In this document: in pieces, positions 34,819-45,800 of the stretch
Position numbering within the stretch: the stretch's first letter is position 1
Layout: every line of letters starts with the position of its first letter
DNA from: Sporocytophaga sp.
Lineage (GTDB): Bacteria > Bacteroidota > Bacteroidia > Cytophagales > Cytophagaceae
NCBI RefSeq assembly: GCF_017745095.1
Contig: NZ_JAGHZZ010000027.1
Coordinates: forward strand, 1-62,349
Length of the DNA: 62,349 nucleotides
Direction of reading: 5' to 3'
Position numbers and translations under genes: made by a program
The notes under the pieces: model-generated
What the model was told of the DNA's origin: nothing
Database searches by the model: none
The model's input: the letters and a program-made list of their open reading frames with translations, nothing else

Positions 34819-37800
34819 CTATTTAAACAAACTCAACAGTTCTTTTTTGGAAAGGGATTTTAAAATAGAGCTATCTGTCTTGACAAGGTCATTGACCAGT
34901 TCCTTCTTAGTCTGTTGCAATTTCATGATCTTCTCTTCAATGGTATTAGGGCAAATCAATCTAACAGCTACAACATTTTTTTTCTGACCTATTCTATAGC
35001 TTCTGTCAATGGCTTGATTTTCTACTGCAGGGTTCCACCATGGATCGACCAGATAAACATAATCAGCTTCTGTCAGATTTAAACCAGTACCTCCTGCTTT
35101 CAGACTTATCAGGAAAACTCTTACCTTATCATTTTCCTGAAATTCGTTGATTACAGAAGCTCGCTCTTTTGTTTGTCCTGTAAGATATGCATGAGGAATG
35201 CCTTTATCATCAAGTTTCTTTTTTATAAGATCAAGCATCGACACAAACTGAGAAAATAAGAGGATCTTATGCCCTTGATGCTTGTTCTCTATCTCCTCCA
35301 TCAATACTTCTATTTTGGAAGAGTCTTCTCCATAGGCTTTGTTTTCGCTGATCAGTGCTGTGGAGTTACAAAGCTGTCTCAATCTGGTAAGTCCTTTCAG
35401 GAAGTGCATATTTTCCTTATTGAGTTCATCCTCGTTTCTGGAAGCTATAAAGTCACGCATATCCTGTTCATATGCATCGTATATACTTCTCTGGTTCTCT
35501 CCCATTTCGCAATAGAGTACCATTTCAGTCTTTTCAGGGAGTTCTTTTGCTACTTGCTTTTTCGTCCTTCTCAACAAAAATGGATTGATCTTTTGGCGAA
35601 GTTCCTTTGCCCTTCCACTATCTTCGAATTTGTCTATCGGCATAGAATAGTGCCCTTTAAACTGTTGCTTGTTGCCAAGTAATCCGGGACAGATAAAGGA
35701 AAATTGTCCAAATAGATCAAAAGTATTGTTCTCAACAGGTGTGCCTGTAAGAACCAGCTTATTTCTGGACTTGAGCAGACAGGCTGCTCGGTACCTTTGC
35801 GATTCAGGATTTTTAATAGCCTGAGATTCGTCGAGAATAATATAGTTGAAATTGTATTTCTTTAGAGTAGAAATATCTGATAATAATGTTCCATAAGTAG
35901 TGATAATAACTTCATAATTGTCAAAATCAGAAACTTCTTTTATTCTTCCTGCACCATGAAAAGTATATACATTTATTGAAGGAGCAAATTTTTCGATCTC
36001 CTGCTGCCAGTTAAATATCAGGGAGGCAGGAACTACAATGAGATTGGTATTACGAAGTTGTTTCTTCCTCTGCAGAAGTATAAACGTGATGATCTGAATA
36101 GTTTTTCCCAAACCCATGTCATCAGCAAGACAACCTCCGAATCCAAAGTCATCAAGAAAGTTGAGCCAGTTAAGGCCTTGTTTCTGGTATTCACGAAGAC
36201 TGGCATTTAGCTCCTTTGGAATTTCTATATCTTTAATAGATTCAAAATGCTCAAATGCATTTCTGAATTTTTTTATTTGTTGCTGCGTCTCGTTTGTCAG
36301 AAGATGTTCTTCATACAGTTCTGCGATCTCATTAAAATTAGTTTTGGGCGTTTTCAGCATTCCTGCAACAAGATCTATATCGGCAGCATTGAAGTAAGCT
36401 GAAAATTTCTTGAGCCATTCAGCAGGTAGAATTCCAAGAGTACCGTTATCCAATTGAATGTAGCGGCTTTTATCTTTAACGGATTTCTGTAATTGCTTTA
36501 AAGAAACCTTCTGATCTCCGAACTTAATATCTATAATTGTCTCAAACCATTTGATACCACTGTTCACCTTTATGTTAATGGTAGCCTTGTTAGGGTTGTA
36601 TTGAATGCTCTTTAATTCATTAAAACCTAATATAGTAATGCCATAGTTTTTCCATTCTTGAAACGCATCCAGAAACCAGTCGTTTTCTAGGAGCCTTTGT
36701 TTATGCAGGTAATAGCAATCGCCATTCACCTGTTCCTGGAAGAATGGATGTTGTCGTATTAAAAAAGAAATGAAACGGATTTCAGCTTCCTGATCTCTTT
36801 CCACCAGAAAGGTATTGCCATTCTGGTCCTTTGTATAGATCTGTCTTTGAGAAAGTATTGGTATTTCAACATTACCGTACTTCATCACTGGTGTTATGAG
36901 CACAAAATTTTCCGAATCGGAAAGGTAAATGATTTTTTCTGAAGGCGCTGTAAATCCTTGTTCTTCCAGTAAAGTGGGCGTTGCTTTCTTTATATGTGAA
37001 TAGGTAATCCTGAATTTATTTTCCAATCCGGCTAACAGCGTTTGTTGAAAGGCATCAAACTTGGATGTATGGATCAGCACTTTGTGGTTTTGTTGTCTGA
37101 AGAAAGTGATAACTCGAGCAAGGTCTTCATCATGTATAAGATGCATGGTATCTCCTATCCTGATGAAATATCCGAATTTCATCTGAAGGCTCTTAAGATC
37201 ATAGAGTTGGTCTTCAATGACAAGTTCTGCAGAAACTTCATGAAAGCGTTCTTTCAGATCAACAGAAAGCGCAAGCTCCATCCGTGAGCTTTTAAGCTTT
37301 ACAGGAATAATAGATTGTGCAGATATTTTTTCAGAGATATTATTATCATGGAAAAAAGCCGGAAGCCCCAATGGATTTTGAACAACAGCTTTTAATCCTT
37401 CTATATCTGATTGAGATTTTGTTTCGGAATAATTATTCTGAAATCCTGCGATAGCAGCATAAAATTTCAGTACATCAACCTCTTGTGTTTTCCAGACAGA
37501 ATCTGTAGAGTTGACGGAGATTAAAGGGTTTCGGACATTTCCATCTTTAGTAGATTCTGCTTCAAACAGTTCTATAACAAAGTGATCGTAATAACGATGT
37601 TTTCCAAAAACAAGAATTGTCTGCTTGTAGGAGGCAAAGTCTTTTTCAATTGGAATATCCTTCTTAGGCAGTACGTGTTCTTTAAAATATGCATCTGTTA
37701 TTGCATTAACAGCAAACAATCCTTTCAACTTTGGTTTGACAGAAACAGATCTCCGGTCATATTCTATCTGAAAGAGTTCATAAGGATCCGGCTCATTTTC

Positions 37801-38178
37801 AAGTCCGTATTCACGGGCTGCTTCTTTTATTTTCTCATGTCTGAGTTTTTCATCAAAGAAGATCCGCAGGTTGGGGCGATCCATGATGTTGTATAAAATC
37901 TGAATCTGATGGCTGCAAAGTTTATCTCCCGGATACCCGCAGGTACAAGTAAACTTTAAAGAACTCCCCTCTTTTTTGACCGAAACTGTTGGTGAATCCC
38001 TGAGATTGGAAAGTGTTGTAAATGAGGTAAAATTGATATCTATTATCTCGGGCTGAATATCAAAGAAACCTCTGGAATCGGTAGCGACAAGCGTTGAGCT
38101 ATGGGAAAAAAGCAGTCCTTTGTTTAGTGAAGCAAAGTTTATGTCCTCTATAATGTACTCATGTAACGGCTTGCTCAT
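34819..38178 (-). CDS. SWIM zinc-finger SNF2-family DEAD/DEAH helicase
   Basis: A 1119-aa cytosolic ATPase of the RapA/HepA-like bacterial SNF2 group. An N-terminal SWIM finger has the exact CxCx7CxH pattern (Cys78, Cys80, Cys88, His90 in CTCGYPGDKLCSH). A variable central region is followed by the two RecA-like lobes: Walker A in GGCLADDMGLGKTIQIITFI (~683-695), Walker B LDESQAIKN (~783), LTGTPVENN, and motifs V-VI in FLISLKAGGTGLNLTEADYV and QAIDRSYRIGQKKN (~1056). It probably remodels nucleic-acid/protein complexes or recycles RNA polymerase. Single gene; no nearby restriction or defence genes, so a housekeeping role is preferred. Confidence 0.94.
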   Translation of the reverse strand: MSKPLHEYIIEDINFASLNKGLLFSHSSTLVATDSRGFFDIQPEIIDINFTSFTTLSNLRDSPTVSVKKEGSSLKFTCTCGYPGDKLCSHQIQILYNIMDRPNLRIFFDEKLRHEKIKEAAREYGLENEPDPYELFQIEYDRRSVSVKPKLKGLFAVNAITDAYFKEHVLPKKDIPIEKDFASYKQTILVFGKHRYYDHFVIELFEAESTKDGNVRNPLISVNSTDSVWKTQEVDVLKFYAAIAGFQNNYSETKSQSDIEGLKAVVQNPLGLPAFFHDNNISEKISAQSIIPVKLKSSRMELALSVDLKERFHEVSAELVIEDQLYDLKSLQMKFGYFIRIGDTMHLIHDEDLARVITFFRQQNHKVLIHTSKFDAFQQTLLAGLENKFRITYSHIKKATPTLLEEQGFTAPSEKIIYLSDSENFVLITPVMKYGNVEIPILSQRQIYTKDQNGNTFLVERDQEAEIRFISFLIRQHPFFQEQVNGDCYYLHKQRLLENDWFLDAFQEWKNYGITILGFNELKSIQYNPNKATINIKVNSGIKWFETIIDIKFGDQKVSLKQLQKSVKDKSRYIQLDNGTLGILPAEWLKKFSAYFNAADIDLVAGMLKTPKTNFNEIAELYEEHLLTNETQQQIKKFRNAFEHFESIKDIEIPKELNASLREYQKQGLNWLNFLDDFGFGGCLADDMGLGKTIQIITFILLQRKKQLRNTNLIVVPASLIFNWQQEIEKFAPSINVYTFHGAGRIKEVSDFDNYEVIITTYGTLLSDISTLKKYNFNYIILDESQAIKNPESQRYRAACLLKSRNKLVLTGTPVENNTFDLFGQFSFICPGLLGNKQQFKGHYSMPIDKFEDSGRAKELRQKINPFLLRRTKKQVAKELPEKTEMVLYCEMGENQRSIYDAYEQDMRDFIASRNEDELNKENMHFLKGLTRLRQLCNSTALISENKAYGEDSSKIEVLMEEIENKHQGHKILLFSQFVSMLDLIKKKLDDKGIPHAYLTGQTKERASVINEFQENDKVRVFLISLKAGGTGLNLTEADYVYLVDPWWNPAVENQAIDRSYRIGQKKNVVAVRLICPNTIEEKIMKLQQTKKELVNDLVKTDSSILKSLSKKELLSLFK

Positions 38179-38447
38179 TTAAAGTCCTTTTCTATTCAAA
38201 ATTAAGGGATTTTGATGGGAAGAGAAAGGAATTAGAGTTTTTGAAAAGAATAATTTCTACATAGAAAAAATTAATTTCTAAATAAGAAATCAAAACTCTT
38301 TCATAGGAAAATAAAATTCTTGCAAAGAAAGCCAATATTTCCAGTTAGATAATTGAAACACAAAAAAGAAAATAATTCCATTTTTGTAAAATAAAAATCT
38401 CAACATTCTAATAACACCCTCACAACATTAAAATAATATTTGACATA

Positions 38448-38455
38448 TACTTTTG
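38448..38455 (+). promoter_or_regulatory. Possible Bacteroidota -7 promoter element
   Basis: TACTTTTG fits the phylum's -7 consensus TAnnTTTG and lies 33 bp before the phosphatase ATG, in an otherwise featureless AT-rich gap (38179-38487). A matching -33 TTTG was not found at the expected spacing, so confidence is limited. Confidence 0.35.
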
Positions 38456-38487
38456 GTCCAAATTAAATAAAGTACAGTCAAATAAAA

Positions 38488-39348
38488 ATGAAAAAAATTA
38501 TCAGACACTCTCTTCTGCTATTTGTTATCTTATCAGGATTGGCTTCCTGCAAAAAGAATAACGATGATGTCCAACCAACTAACACTTCAACTGTCCCTTC
38601 AGAAAGACACATTGCACTTGCAGGTGAAGATAATATGCGTGATCTGGGAGGATATCCTAGTAATGATGGAAAGAAGGTTAGATTCAAAATGCTTTACCGT
38701 TCCGGTGAGTTATCTGGACTTACAAGCGAGGATCTGACAAAGTTAAATTCATTCGGTATAAGAAGAGTAATTGATTTAAGAACTTCTTCAGAGCGTAACA
38801 GTCAGCCAGATAAGAATATTGACAGAACAATAAAATACTATCTATCTCTGATTGCTGATACTTCTGATGTTTCAGGCGGTACTTCTCAAATCATGGGACA
38901 GATTATCTCAGGTAAAATTACGGCAGAGCAAATTATGATTCCAGCTTATGCTGTTGACTCTCTTAAAATAGCTAATTGGAAAATTGTATTTGATCTGTTG
39001 AGAACCGGAGATCCAACACTGTTTCACTGCACAGCCGGAAAAGACCGTGCAGGCATGACTTCAGCATTGATACTTTCTGCTCTAGATGTACCAAGAGATA
39101 CTGTTATAGCAGACTTTATGAAATCAAATGTTTATTTATCTGCATCCATTGAAACGACAGTATCTCAAATCAACAATGCTTATGGAGCCGGATCAGGAGA
39201 TAAGTTAAGACCTTTGCTTGGTGTTGAGCAGTCTTTTATCACAACTTTTTTCCAGAATATTGAGCGTCAATATGGAACAGTAGATAACTTCCTGACTAAC
39301 ATATTGGAAGTTGATAAAGCAGAGATGAAGAAACTATACCTTGAATAG
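38488..39348 (+). CDS. Tyrosine-phosphatase-like lipoprotein (LipA/DSP family)
   Basis: A 286-aa lipoprotein: MKKIIRHSLLLFVILSGLAS then lipidated Cys21. The mature part begins with a low-complexity KKNNDD linker. It matches the bacterial tyrosine/dual-specificity phosphatase family (Y_phosphatase3): NMRDLGGYPSNDGKKVRFKM and then LYRSGELSGLT, IRRVIDLRTSSERNSQPD with the conserved Asp/Arg, and the P-loop HCTAGKDRAGMTSALI (CX5R with nucleophilic Cys). It acts outside the cytoplasmic membrane on phosphotyrosine or phosphoinositide-type substrates. Single gene, with a shared terminator at its 3' side. Confidence 0.92.
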   Translation: MKKIIRHSLLLFVILSGLASCKKNNDDVQPTNTSTVPSERHIALAGEDNMRDLGGYPSNDGKKVRFKMLYRSGELSGLTSEDLTKLNSFGIRRVIDLRTSSERNSQPDKNIDRTIKYYLSLIADTSDVSGGTSQIMGQIISGKITAEQIMIPAYAVDSLKIANWKIVFDLLRTGDPTLFHCTAGKDRAGMTSALILSALDVPRDTVIADFMKSNVYLSASIETTVSQINNAYGAGSGDKLRPLLGVEQSFITTFFQNIERQYGTVDNFLTNILEVDKAEMKKLYLE

Positions 39349-39448
39349 ACATTTATTATGTTTAAAATCTTCCAATGAATTTTTCATTCATTGGGCATTA
39401 ATATAGTCAAGGTTAGATTTTATTGGCAAGGGAACTAGAAAGATTAAA

Positions 39449-39494
39449 TATATAGAAAATGCCATGTAAAGTCTTACATGGCATTTTCTATATA
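39449..39494. terminator. Strong bidirectional terminator hairpin
   Basis: A perfect 21-bp stem (39449-39469 with 39474-39494), arm starting TATATAGAAAATGCCATGTA, loop AGTC. It lies between the convergent phosphatase and Tc-toxin genes, 16 bp from the end of the toxin operon, and its A/T-rich base gives U-tracts on both strands. Confidence 0.9.
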
Positions 39495-39510
39495 GGCACG
39501 ATTTTAAAAA

Positions 39511-42500
39511 TTAGGAATTCCTGGCAAATGTAACTGCCATGTATACCTTCTTATCTTTGTTATTTTTGAGGAATGGAAATACAGTAGAGTCCTTATTAAC
39601 TGAAAGCGTCCAGTTTTTAGATGAATCGAGCGTTAAAGGGACGATCTGGGTTCCGATGTTCAATTTATTCTTTGTCCAATCTATACAACAGAAGGTAAGA
39701 TTAATAACATCGTCCATACCAAGTTTATTTACCCAATATGGAAACATGTCCTTGTTCAATGAAATATTAAGCAACCTGTCATCGTCCTTTGTAGCTGATT
39801 CAAATCGGTACCAAGCAGTACTGAAATCGTAATTAAGGCAGAATAACTGGACTAAATTAGATGCTTCTAAAACATTTTCTTTGATGTATTCAACGGCTTT
39901 CGCTTTGAGCAATCCTGCTTCTCTTGCGGTATAACGGATATGCAAGACAACATCTGAAATAGATTCAAAATCGAACTGAGGTATGTCGTTGGGCAGTTCC
40001 AATCTCCATGTACTTTCCACACCTGCTCCTTCAAAAGGTAAAAACCGTTCATCTTTAAGATTCGTTTCGAACATACCAGTGTCATTTTGTCCGGTACTTG
40101 TAACGATGGATTGAATAGTTCCTGTAAAGTCTCGGAATCTGTCATCGTCTTCGCTTAATTTTCGAGCATATTCATCGTCTTTCAATAGATTAGATGTCCT
40201 GATAGAGCTTTTAACCAATGATAATTTACAATGTACACCAGTATAAGGGCCTGTGATACAAGGAATAGACAATGCAACAGTCTTGATTCTTCTCATATAT
40301 TGTCCGGGACTATCCATGTCAAATACCCATTCCGGAATTTTAATTTCACAACTACCAGTTGCTTTTAGTTTCAGAAGTCCGATTGGATCAAGCTTACGCA
40401 GAGACACATGTTTTACCATTTCATAGTCGCGAGCATTTTGCTTCAGATAAGCCATTTCCAGCCTTTTCAAATCCAGGTAGAGTGTTTCACCAGCCAACAG
40501 ACCTTTCCTTGTGCTATCCCAGTAACCAAATTGAATGATGTTTAAATTATCAAATTCTTTTCTCATTAATTCGTATTTCATGGTTTCCTCTGCAGCTTTT
40601 GCGGTATCATATGCGAATTTATAAGTATCAAAATAAGTCTTGGATATTGTACTTTTCATCCACGAATACAAGTCTTCCTGGGTAAATTTATTTGTCATGA
40701 AATCATATACCTCCTGGGACTGTTCAATTTGTTTCAGATGATTCTCATATTCCTTTTTGGCCATTTGTTCTCTTATCAATGAACATACCATTTGACGTCC
40801 GTATTGAACAAGTTCACTTGCTGCTAGGTTAGATTGCAACACATACTCCTCTGCCCTACGATAATACCCAGCCATTTTGGATGCCCTTTCAGCACTGCCA
40901 GCAAATGCATTTGCCACAGCTTTAACTGCATTTGTAGCTTCTTTTACACTATCCCCAAATTGATCTCCACCAATTTCTAATTTTCCACCAACTCCCAGTG
41001 GCGTGCCATGAAGTGCAGTCTTTGGAATTAATTTCAAACCTGCTGCCGCTACTTGAATTCCCATAGCAATTTTATTAAATGTATCCGACGTAGGTAGAAA
41101 GATATTTAACTCAGCATTTTCATTTTTATTCAATGGAAGTGTTTTACCAAGTTGTCCGCCGAAAATATCAGTTACTACATTGCCTGCAAATTCCATTAAA
41201 CCTCCAACTGAATCTTCCACTCTATAGGGCTCATTAGTAATATCTGCAGCATATTTGCCTACCCATTCTGTATAAATTCCATCAAATGATTCTTCATTCA
41301 GGTTATTTCTATCCAGATCAAGTTTCTTCAGCGGGTCTATATCACTATCCTGACTGCCAAGTATTTTCTTATAATGCTTATATCTTTCAAAGGCTGTATT
41401 TCTGCTTTTTACCAATGCTTCGGTTGAAGATTCAGACTCCTTCCATTGTAAGAACCGCACATCCCTTACAAGGTTCTGAAGGTTTAGCTCATGTTTTTGT
41501 CTGAGAACAGCAAGATGTTCCGCTTCTCCTTTTTCTATAGAAGAAAGTAATGAGTTACCTAAAGATTTAAGTTCATTACATATCTCCATTGCCTTCTGCA
41601 GAAGCAACGGACCTCTTACTACAGACAATGGTTGATTGATATTATTCACAATACTTGCTATATCAAGACCTGCTGCCGCTGCTTTGACCAACATTCCAGG
41701 ATCAATCGGAGGATCAAAAAGAGCTAGCTTCTGAACAATACCTTCAATGTTCATACAATGCCTGATCTTGTAAAGACGATCTTCCACTGTATCCCAATAT
41801 CCCAGGAGCTTATCGTTTTGTGGAATACAGAAATACAGGCTTCTGGTTATTCCGAATACAGAATTACTTCCTTGATTTGCATTTATAGAACTTGTGGAGA
41901 CAGTATTAAAAGGAAAATCATTTTCCATTTCAGCAAATGTATTACCGAATGCATCAATGCCCATGGCTTTAAGCTCCGCATAACTTTTCGGTTTTACCTT
42001 TCCCCTCGGTGGTATTTTTTCTGGCCTAAGTCCGAGTATATTCGATGCGAGCACATATATCTGAGTAGCTTCGTTAATGGATTCAATGGTATTTTGCCTG
42101 AACAAACTATCTCCCCAGGCAATTAGATTATCGAGATATTTCATTAATACATTTAACTGGTACGCAAGATATCTGCCTCTGGCGATTACATGAGGTTGAA
42201 ATGGCTTGTCTCTCCAGGCCTGTATGCTTTTCTCTATCCTTGTCTTAAGTTCTGAATCCTCAGGGGCACTTAATTTCTTCATCATTTCCTGGATAAACTC
42301 AGGAGATGTTTCTTGTCTGAATCGAAGAAACTTCCAAAAGCGCTGAGGGGAATCTACTGTATAATCATTGCTTGTAGGATCGAATATATAGTGAAACCAT
42401 CGCTGCGCTTCCTCAAACTTCTGATTAGAGCTTAGGTGACATGCTATTGCGAGGGGAGCATGAAAGAAAAGTTCCCAATTATAAATAGAATATGCGCCGT

Positions 42501-42822
42501 CATCACTAACATCAATATTCTCCTGGGCAAAAGTTTTTTTAACGGTGCCATTTGTATAGTCTATAGGTTTGAGTACGTTTTTTTGAGCAACATAGTGGTC
42601 AGAAAGATTTGCTTTTAGTGAAGCCAGTTTATTGACATCAAACAATGAATTCAGCCCTTTTTTATTAAGCAATTGAATAAGTTCATCTACATAAGGATGG
42701 TAATGTACCGATAACTTATAGTTTATTACTCTTTTATTTTTCTTAGTCTGAACCCATGAGCCTAATTGTGATTGAAGCTCTTGGTTGATTGTATATTCAT
42801 GGAAGTTTCCTATGTTTTTCAT
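39511..42822 (-). CDS. Tc toxin A subunit, C-terminal protein (pore/translocation and TcB-binding)
   Basis: A 1103-aa protein equivalent to the C-terminal third of TcA (as in split TcaB-type subunits). The first ~350 residues include WELFFHAPLAIACHLSSNQK and EEAQRWFHYIFDPTSND, a hallmark of TcA before the channel. Residues ~380-790 are long alpha-helices of the channel (EYENHLKQIEQSQEVYDFMT). Residues ~790-1100 are the TcB-binding domain: FGYWDSTRKGLLAGETLYLD, RRIKTVALSIPCITGPYTGV, and then a FEGAGVESTWRLELP-like ending. In known complexes this part forms the pentameric syringe shaft and holds the TcB-TcC cocoon. It is the last gene of the operon, 38 bp from its partner. No signal peptide. 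Confidence 0.93.
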   Translation of the reverse strand: MKNIGNFHEYTINQELQSQLGSWVQTKKNKRVINYKLSVHYHPYVDELIQLLNKKGLNSLFDVNKLASLKANLSDHYVAQKNVLKPIDYTNGTVKKTFAQENIDVSDDGAYSIYNWELFFHAPLAIACHLSSNQKFEEAQRWFHYIFDPTSNDYTVDSPQRFWKFLRFRQETSPEFIQEMMKKLSAPEDSELKTRIEKSIQAWRDKPFQPHVIARGRYLAYQLNVLMKYLDNLIAWGDSLFRQNTIESINEATQIYVLASNILGLRPEKIPPRGKVKPKSYAELKAMGIDAFGNTFAEMENDFPFNTVSTSSINANQGSNSVFGITRSLYFCIPQNDKLLGYWDTVEDRLYKIRHCMNIEGIVQKLALFDPPIDPGMLVKAAAAGLDIASIVNNINQPLSVVRGPLLLQKAMEICNELKSLGNSLLSSIEKGEAEHLAVLRQKHELNLQNLVRDVRFLQWKESESSTEALVKSRNTAFERYKHYKKILGSQDSDIDPLKKLDLDRNNLNEESFDGIYTEWVGKYAADITNEPYRVEDSVGGLMEFAGNVVTDIFGGQLGKTLPLNKNENAELNIFLPTSDTFNKIAMGIQVAAAGLKLIPKTALHGTPLGVGGKLEIGGDQFGDSVKEATNAVKAVANAFAGSAERASKMAGYYRRAEEYVLQSNLAASELVQYGRQMVCSLIREQMAKKEYENHLKQIEQSQEVYDFMTNKFTQEDLYSWMKSTISKTYFDTYKFAYDTAKAAEETMKYELMRKEFDNLNIIQFGYWDSTRKGLLAGETLYLDLKRLEMAYLKQNARDYEMVKHVSLRKLDPIGLLKLKATGSCEIKIPEWVFDMDSPGQYMRRIKTVALSIPCITGPYTGVHCKLSLVKSSIRTSNLLKDDEYARKLSEDDDRFRDFTGTIQSIVTSTGQNDTGMFETNLKDERFLPFEGAGVESTWRLELPNDIPQFDFESISDVVLHIRYTAREAGLLKAKAVEYIKENVLEASNLVQLFCLNYDFSTAWYRFESATKDDDRLLNISLNKDMFPYWVNKLGMDDVINLTFCCIDWTKNKLNIGTQIVPLTLDSSKNWTLSVNKDSTVFPFLKNNKDKKVYMAVTFARNS

Positions 42823-42860
42823 CTTTATAATTTTAGAAAATCAATGAGTAAAATGAATAT

Positions 42861-45800
42861 TTAATTAAAAATTTCTACTGCTGATTGCAGGCTATTCTGC
42901 AGCTTTCCATCTACTCCGAAACTAACTTTGCCAAAGGAGAATATGTCAGTAGAAGGAAGAATAACAGTATAATTAGGATTGGATGTAATTGCCAGTCCGT
43001 CCCAAGGATTAACAACTGGTCCTTTAGGGTCTTTGAATTTCGGCTTTTCCGCCAGTGGAGGAATTTCTTTAATTGGAGGTACTGTCAATATTCCAAAATC
43101 ATAATAACCAGTAAAATCTCTAATTGGCACTAGTTCCTCATCAGGTTGGCCATAAAAAATACTTTTTTCATCACGATAAAAGAAGGGAGCTTCCCATTGA
43201 TTTCCGCTAAGCTTATACCTCATAGGAAATAACTGAAAACTTCCTATACTACCTGATTTTCTAGTAAGCAATGATTCAGTAATGCTTGCTTTATTATTAG
43301 GCTGATCAACATTGACTTTAAATTCAGAAGAATTGGTATCGATGAATATTCCGGCGTTAGACTGGGCTCCGGAAGACTCGTAAGGTTTTCTAAATAGAGA
43401 AGCATTGAATTGACCTGCTGATTTTAATTCCGAATCTTCTTCCTGTGTTATTACTGGAGGACTATTTTTACTTGTGTAAGTAATTTTATATATATAATTT
43501 ATATCACCATAATAATAGAGACTAAATACCAATCTTTCAGATATATTATTCTTAGGCGCTTCTATTCTGCCGTATAGAATTATATTTTTTATATCAAATG
43601 AAGATAATTGACTTAGTACAATTGGCTTATCCAGATCGGATGATTTAGGAGAACTCCATTTACCATCGTAGTATTCTAACCAATGCATAGTGAGCTCCAC
43701 TCTAATCTTTACATTGTTTTTCCAATCACCAGTGCTCAAATCTTCCATTGAAAAATTAGCACCTCCACTTTGAGCTCCCTGGGCTTTTTGAAAAGATTTT
43801 AACCAGAAGACAAATAACCTGTTCTTCCACATTACAGGATATATATAATCTCCATCAATATTCACTGATATCTTTTCCCATGGTGTCCAGTACCCATACT
43901 CGAAGCGTCGATAATAATGTTCCCTGTGCTGACCATTCGTTCTTCCGAAAACATGGACAATATCATCATTCTGATTTCCTTTTTCATTTTCTTCCAGATA
44001 CATCCCTACTATTTCAAGCCTTGCTACTTCATCCAGCTTTTTTAGGTAAGTGAGATATGCCTTTTCCGCAAGATCCTGATTGAGATCAGATTGAAAAAGT
44101 TCTCCTTCCAGTTCTTTATAAAATGATGATTTATTGTCACGCAATTCCGGCTCCAACCAGTTTTCCGGATAAAGGAATACTTTCCTGTTTGCTTCCCATA
44201 TTCTGTATCTTCTCATCCACTCCCATTGTTCTGTCTTTATGGATGAGGGCGCTACCTTTGGCTCCAGATTTATAAGGCACCTGTTAATAAACAACTGAAC
44301 ACTTGAAAGGGCCTGTCTGACCCTGGATGTCTGCATGCAAGCATCCATTTCAACATCTATAAGGAAATATTCAAATAGTTTATTTGCAGTATTGACTTCA
44401 TCAGAGGGTTTGTAATAAGTCAGTATGAAGCTAACCAAGGCATCGCGCTGTTTATTCCGCAAAGGGTCACTGATGCTTTGCATTGTTTCAAGCCAGACGG
44501 CACCATCAATCTTTGCCTTTATCTTGGCTTTAATATCACGAATCGTTTCCGCATCCGGAGTGTTCTTTACCCAGCTCAAAACCTGCAAAGCAGGATACCC
44601 TGTAGCAGTAACAAAGGCCATTGCATTTATTACCTTTGTAAGATTACTGATGGAGGACAGATTACTTTTATTTAAAGAGAATTTTTCTAAAACCTTATCA
44701 AGGTCTATTTCATTCCAATAGTTTATGGAAAGCAACAGATTTTTTCCTTGACCATTTTTTACTTCAGGATCTTTCAGAATGTTAATCCAGTTGTCCTCTT
44801 CCGAATCATAATCTTTTTTAATTTTAACAAATTCCAATAACAATAAAACCTTATTCCACAGCCCATGCAATGCAGAATCTGAAATGTTATGCTCCGTATC
44901 AAGCTCGTTCAGGATATTTTTGGTCTCTGCATTATTTCCCGTCAACCATGAAAGTTCCATGGGAGTAAGCTGAAGAATATTATGTAGATAGACTGCTTTC
45001 TGAAGTCTGATCAGAGAAGATTTTGCATTGAAAATACTTTCCTTATCAAAAATATTGTTGTCTGGCACAATGCTCTTGGCCATTGCCTTTGTACGCCATA
45101 ATAGGTTTGCTGTTCCATCTGTTGGTAAATTTCCGATCTGCAAACTGGCTGCATAAATAACCCCAGTCTTTAGTGGAACAGGAATGGTTGTTGCAGCTTC
45201 TTTAGACGTTCCTATTGAAACATTATCCAAGACTTTTATTCCGTCAAAAGTTAATGTAATTAAAGTATTTTCAGGTGCCTGGATATATAAAAGATATTCA
45301 TCAGTGGCAATAGGATCTACATAGAATTCATAAATCTGATTCGTATTAAAGACAACCTTCTTCTGAAGATTAATAAAATCATTTACTACAGATTTACTAT
45401 TATCTGACAAGGCCTGAACAACTTCAGGTCTTTCCATTAGGATGTCGGTTATTTCTAAGTCCGATTTTAAAATAGAGGATAAAGTATTCTTCAATCCGAA
45501 AACTTTAAGTCTTAGTTTCAGGTCTGGTAATATTTCATTCAATAATGCCTGGGTTTGTTCTGCAGGATCCTCTATAAGTTTTACTGTATCAAAGACTGAT
45601 TTAAGTTCAGGATATGAAACTCCGAAGCTGTTCAAATCGGCATTACTTAAATTAAATAATGAAGTGACTGCATTCTTAAAATCATTCTTAAAGGTATCGA
45701 GATCTGCAGGAGAATTTATATTGCTTAAGTCGCCATCTACAAGTAAATCAGCTTTGCTTTTCAGATTATTTTGAGCATCGTTAGTCAACACTCCATTATA

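Noticed and set aside
34819-38178. SNF2 helicase as part of a defence system
   Set aside because: No nuclease, methylase or other defence partner is adjacent; the protein matches the common solitary SWIM/SNF2 type.
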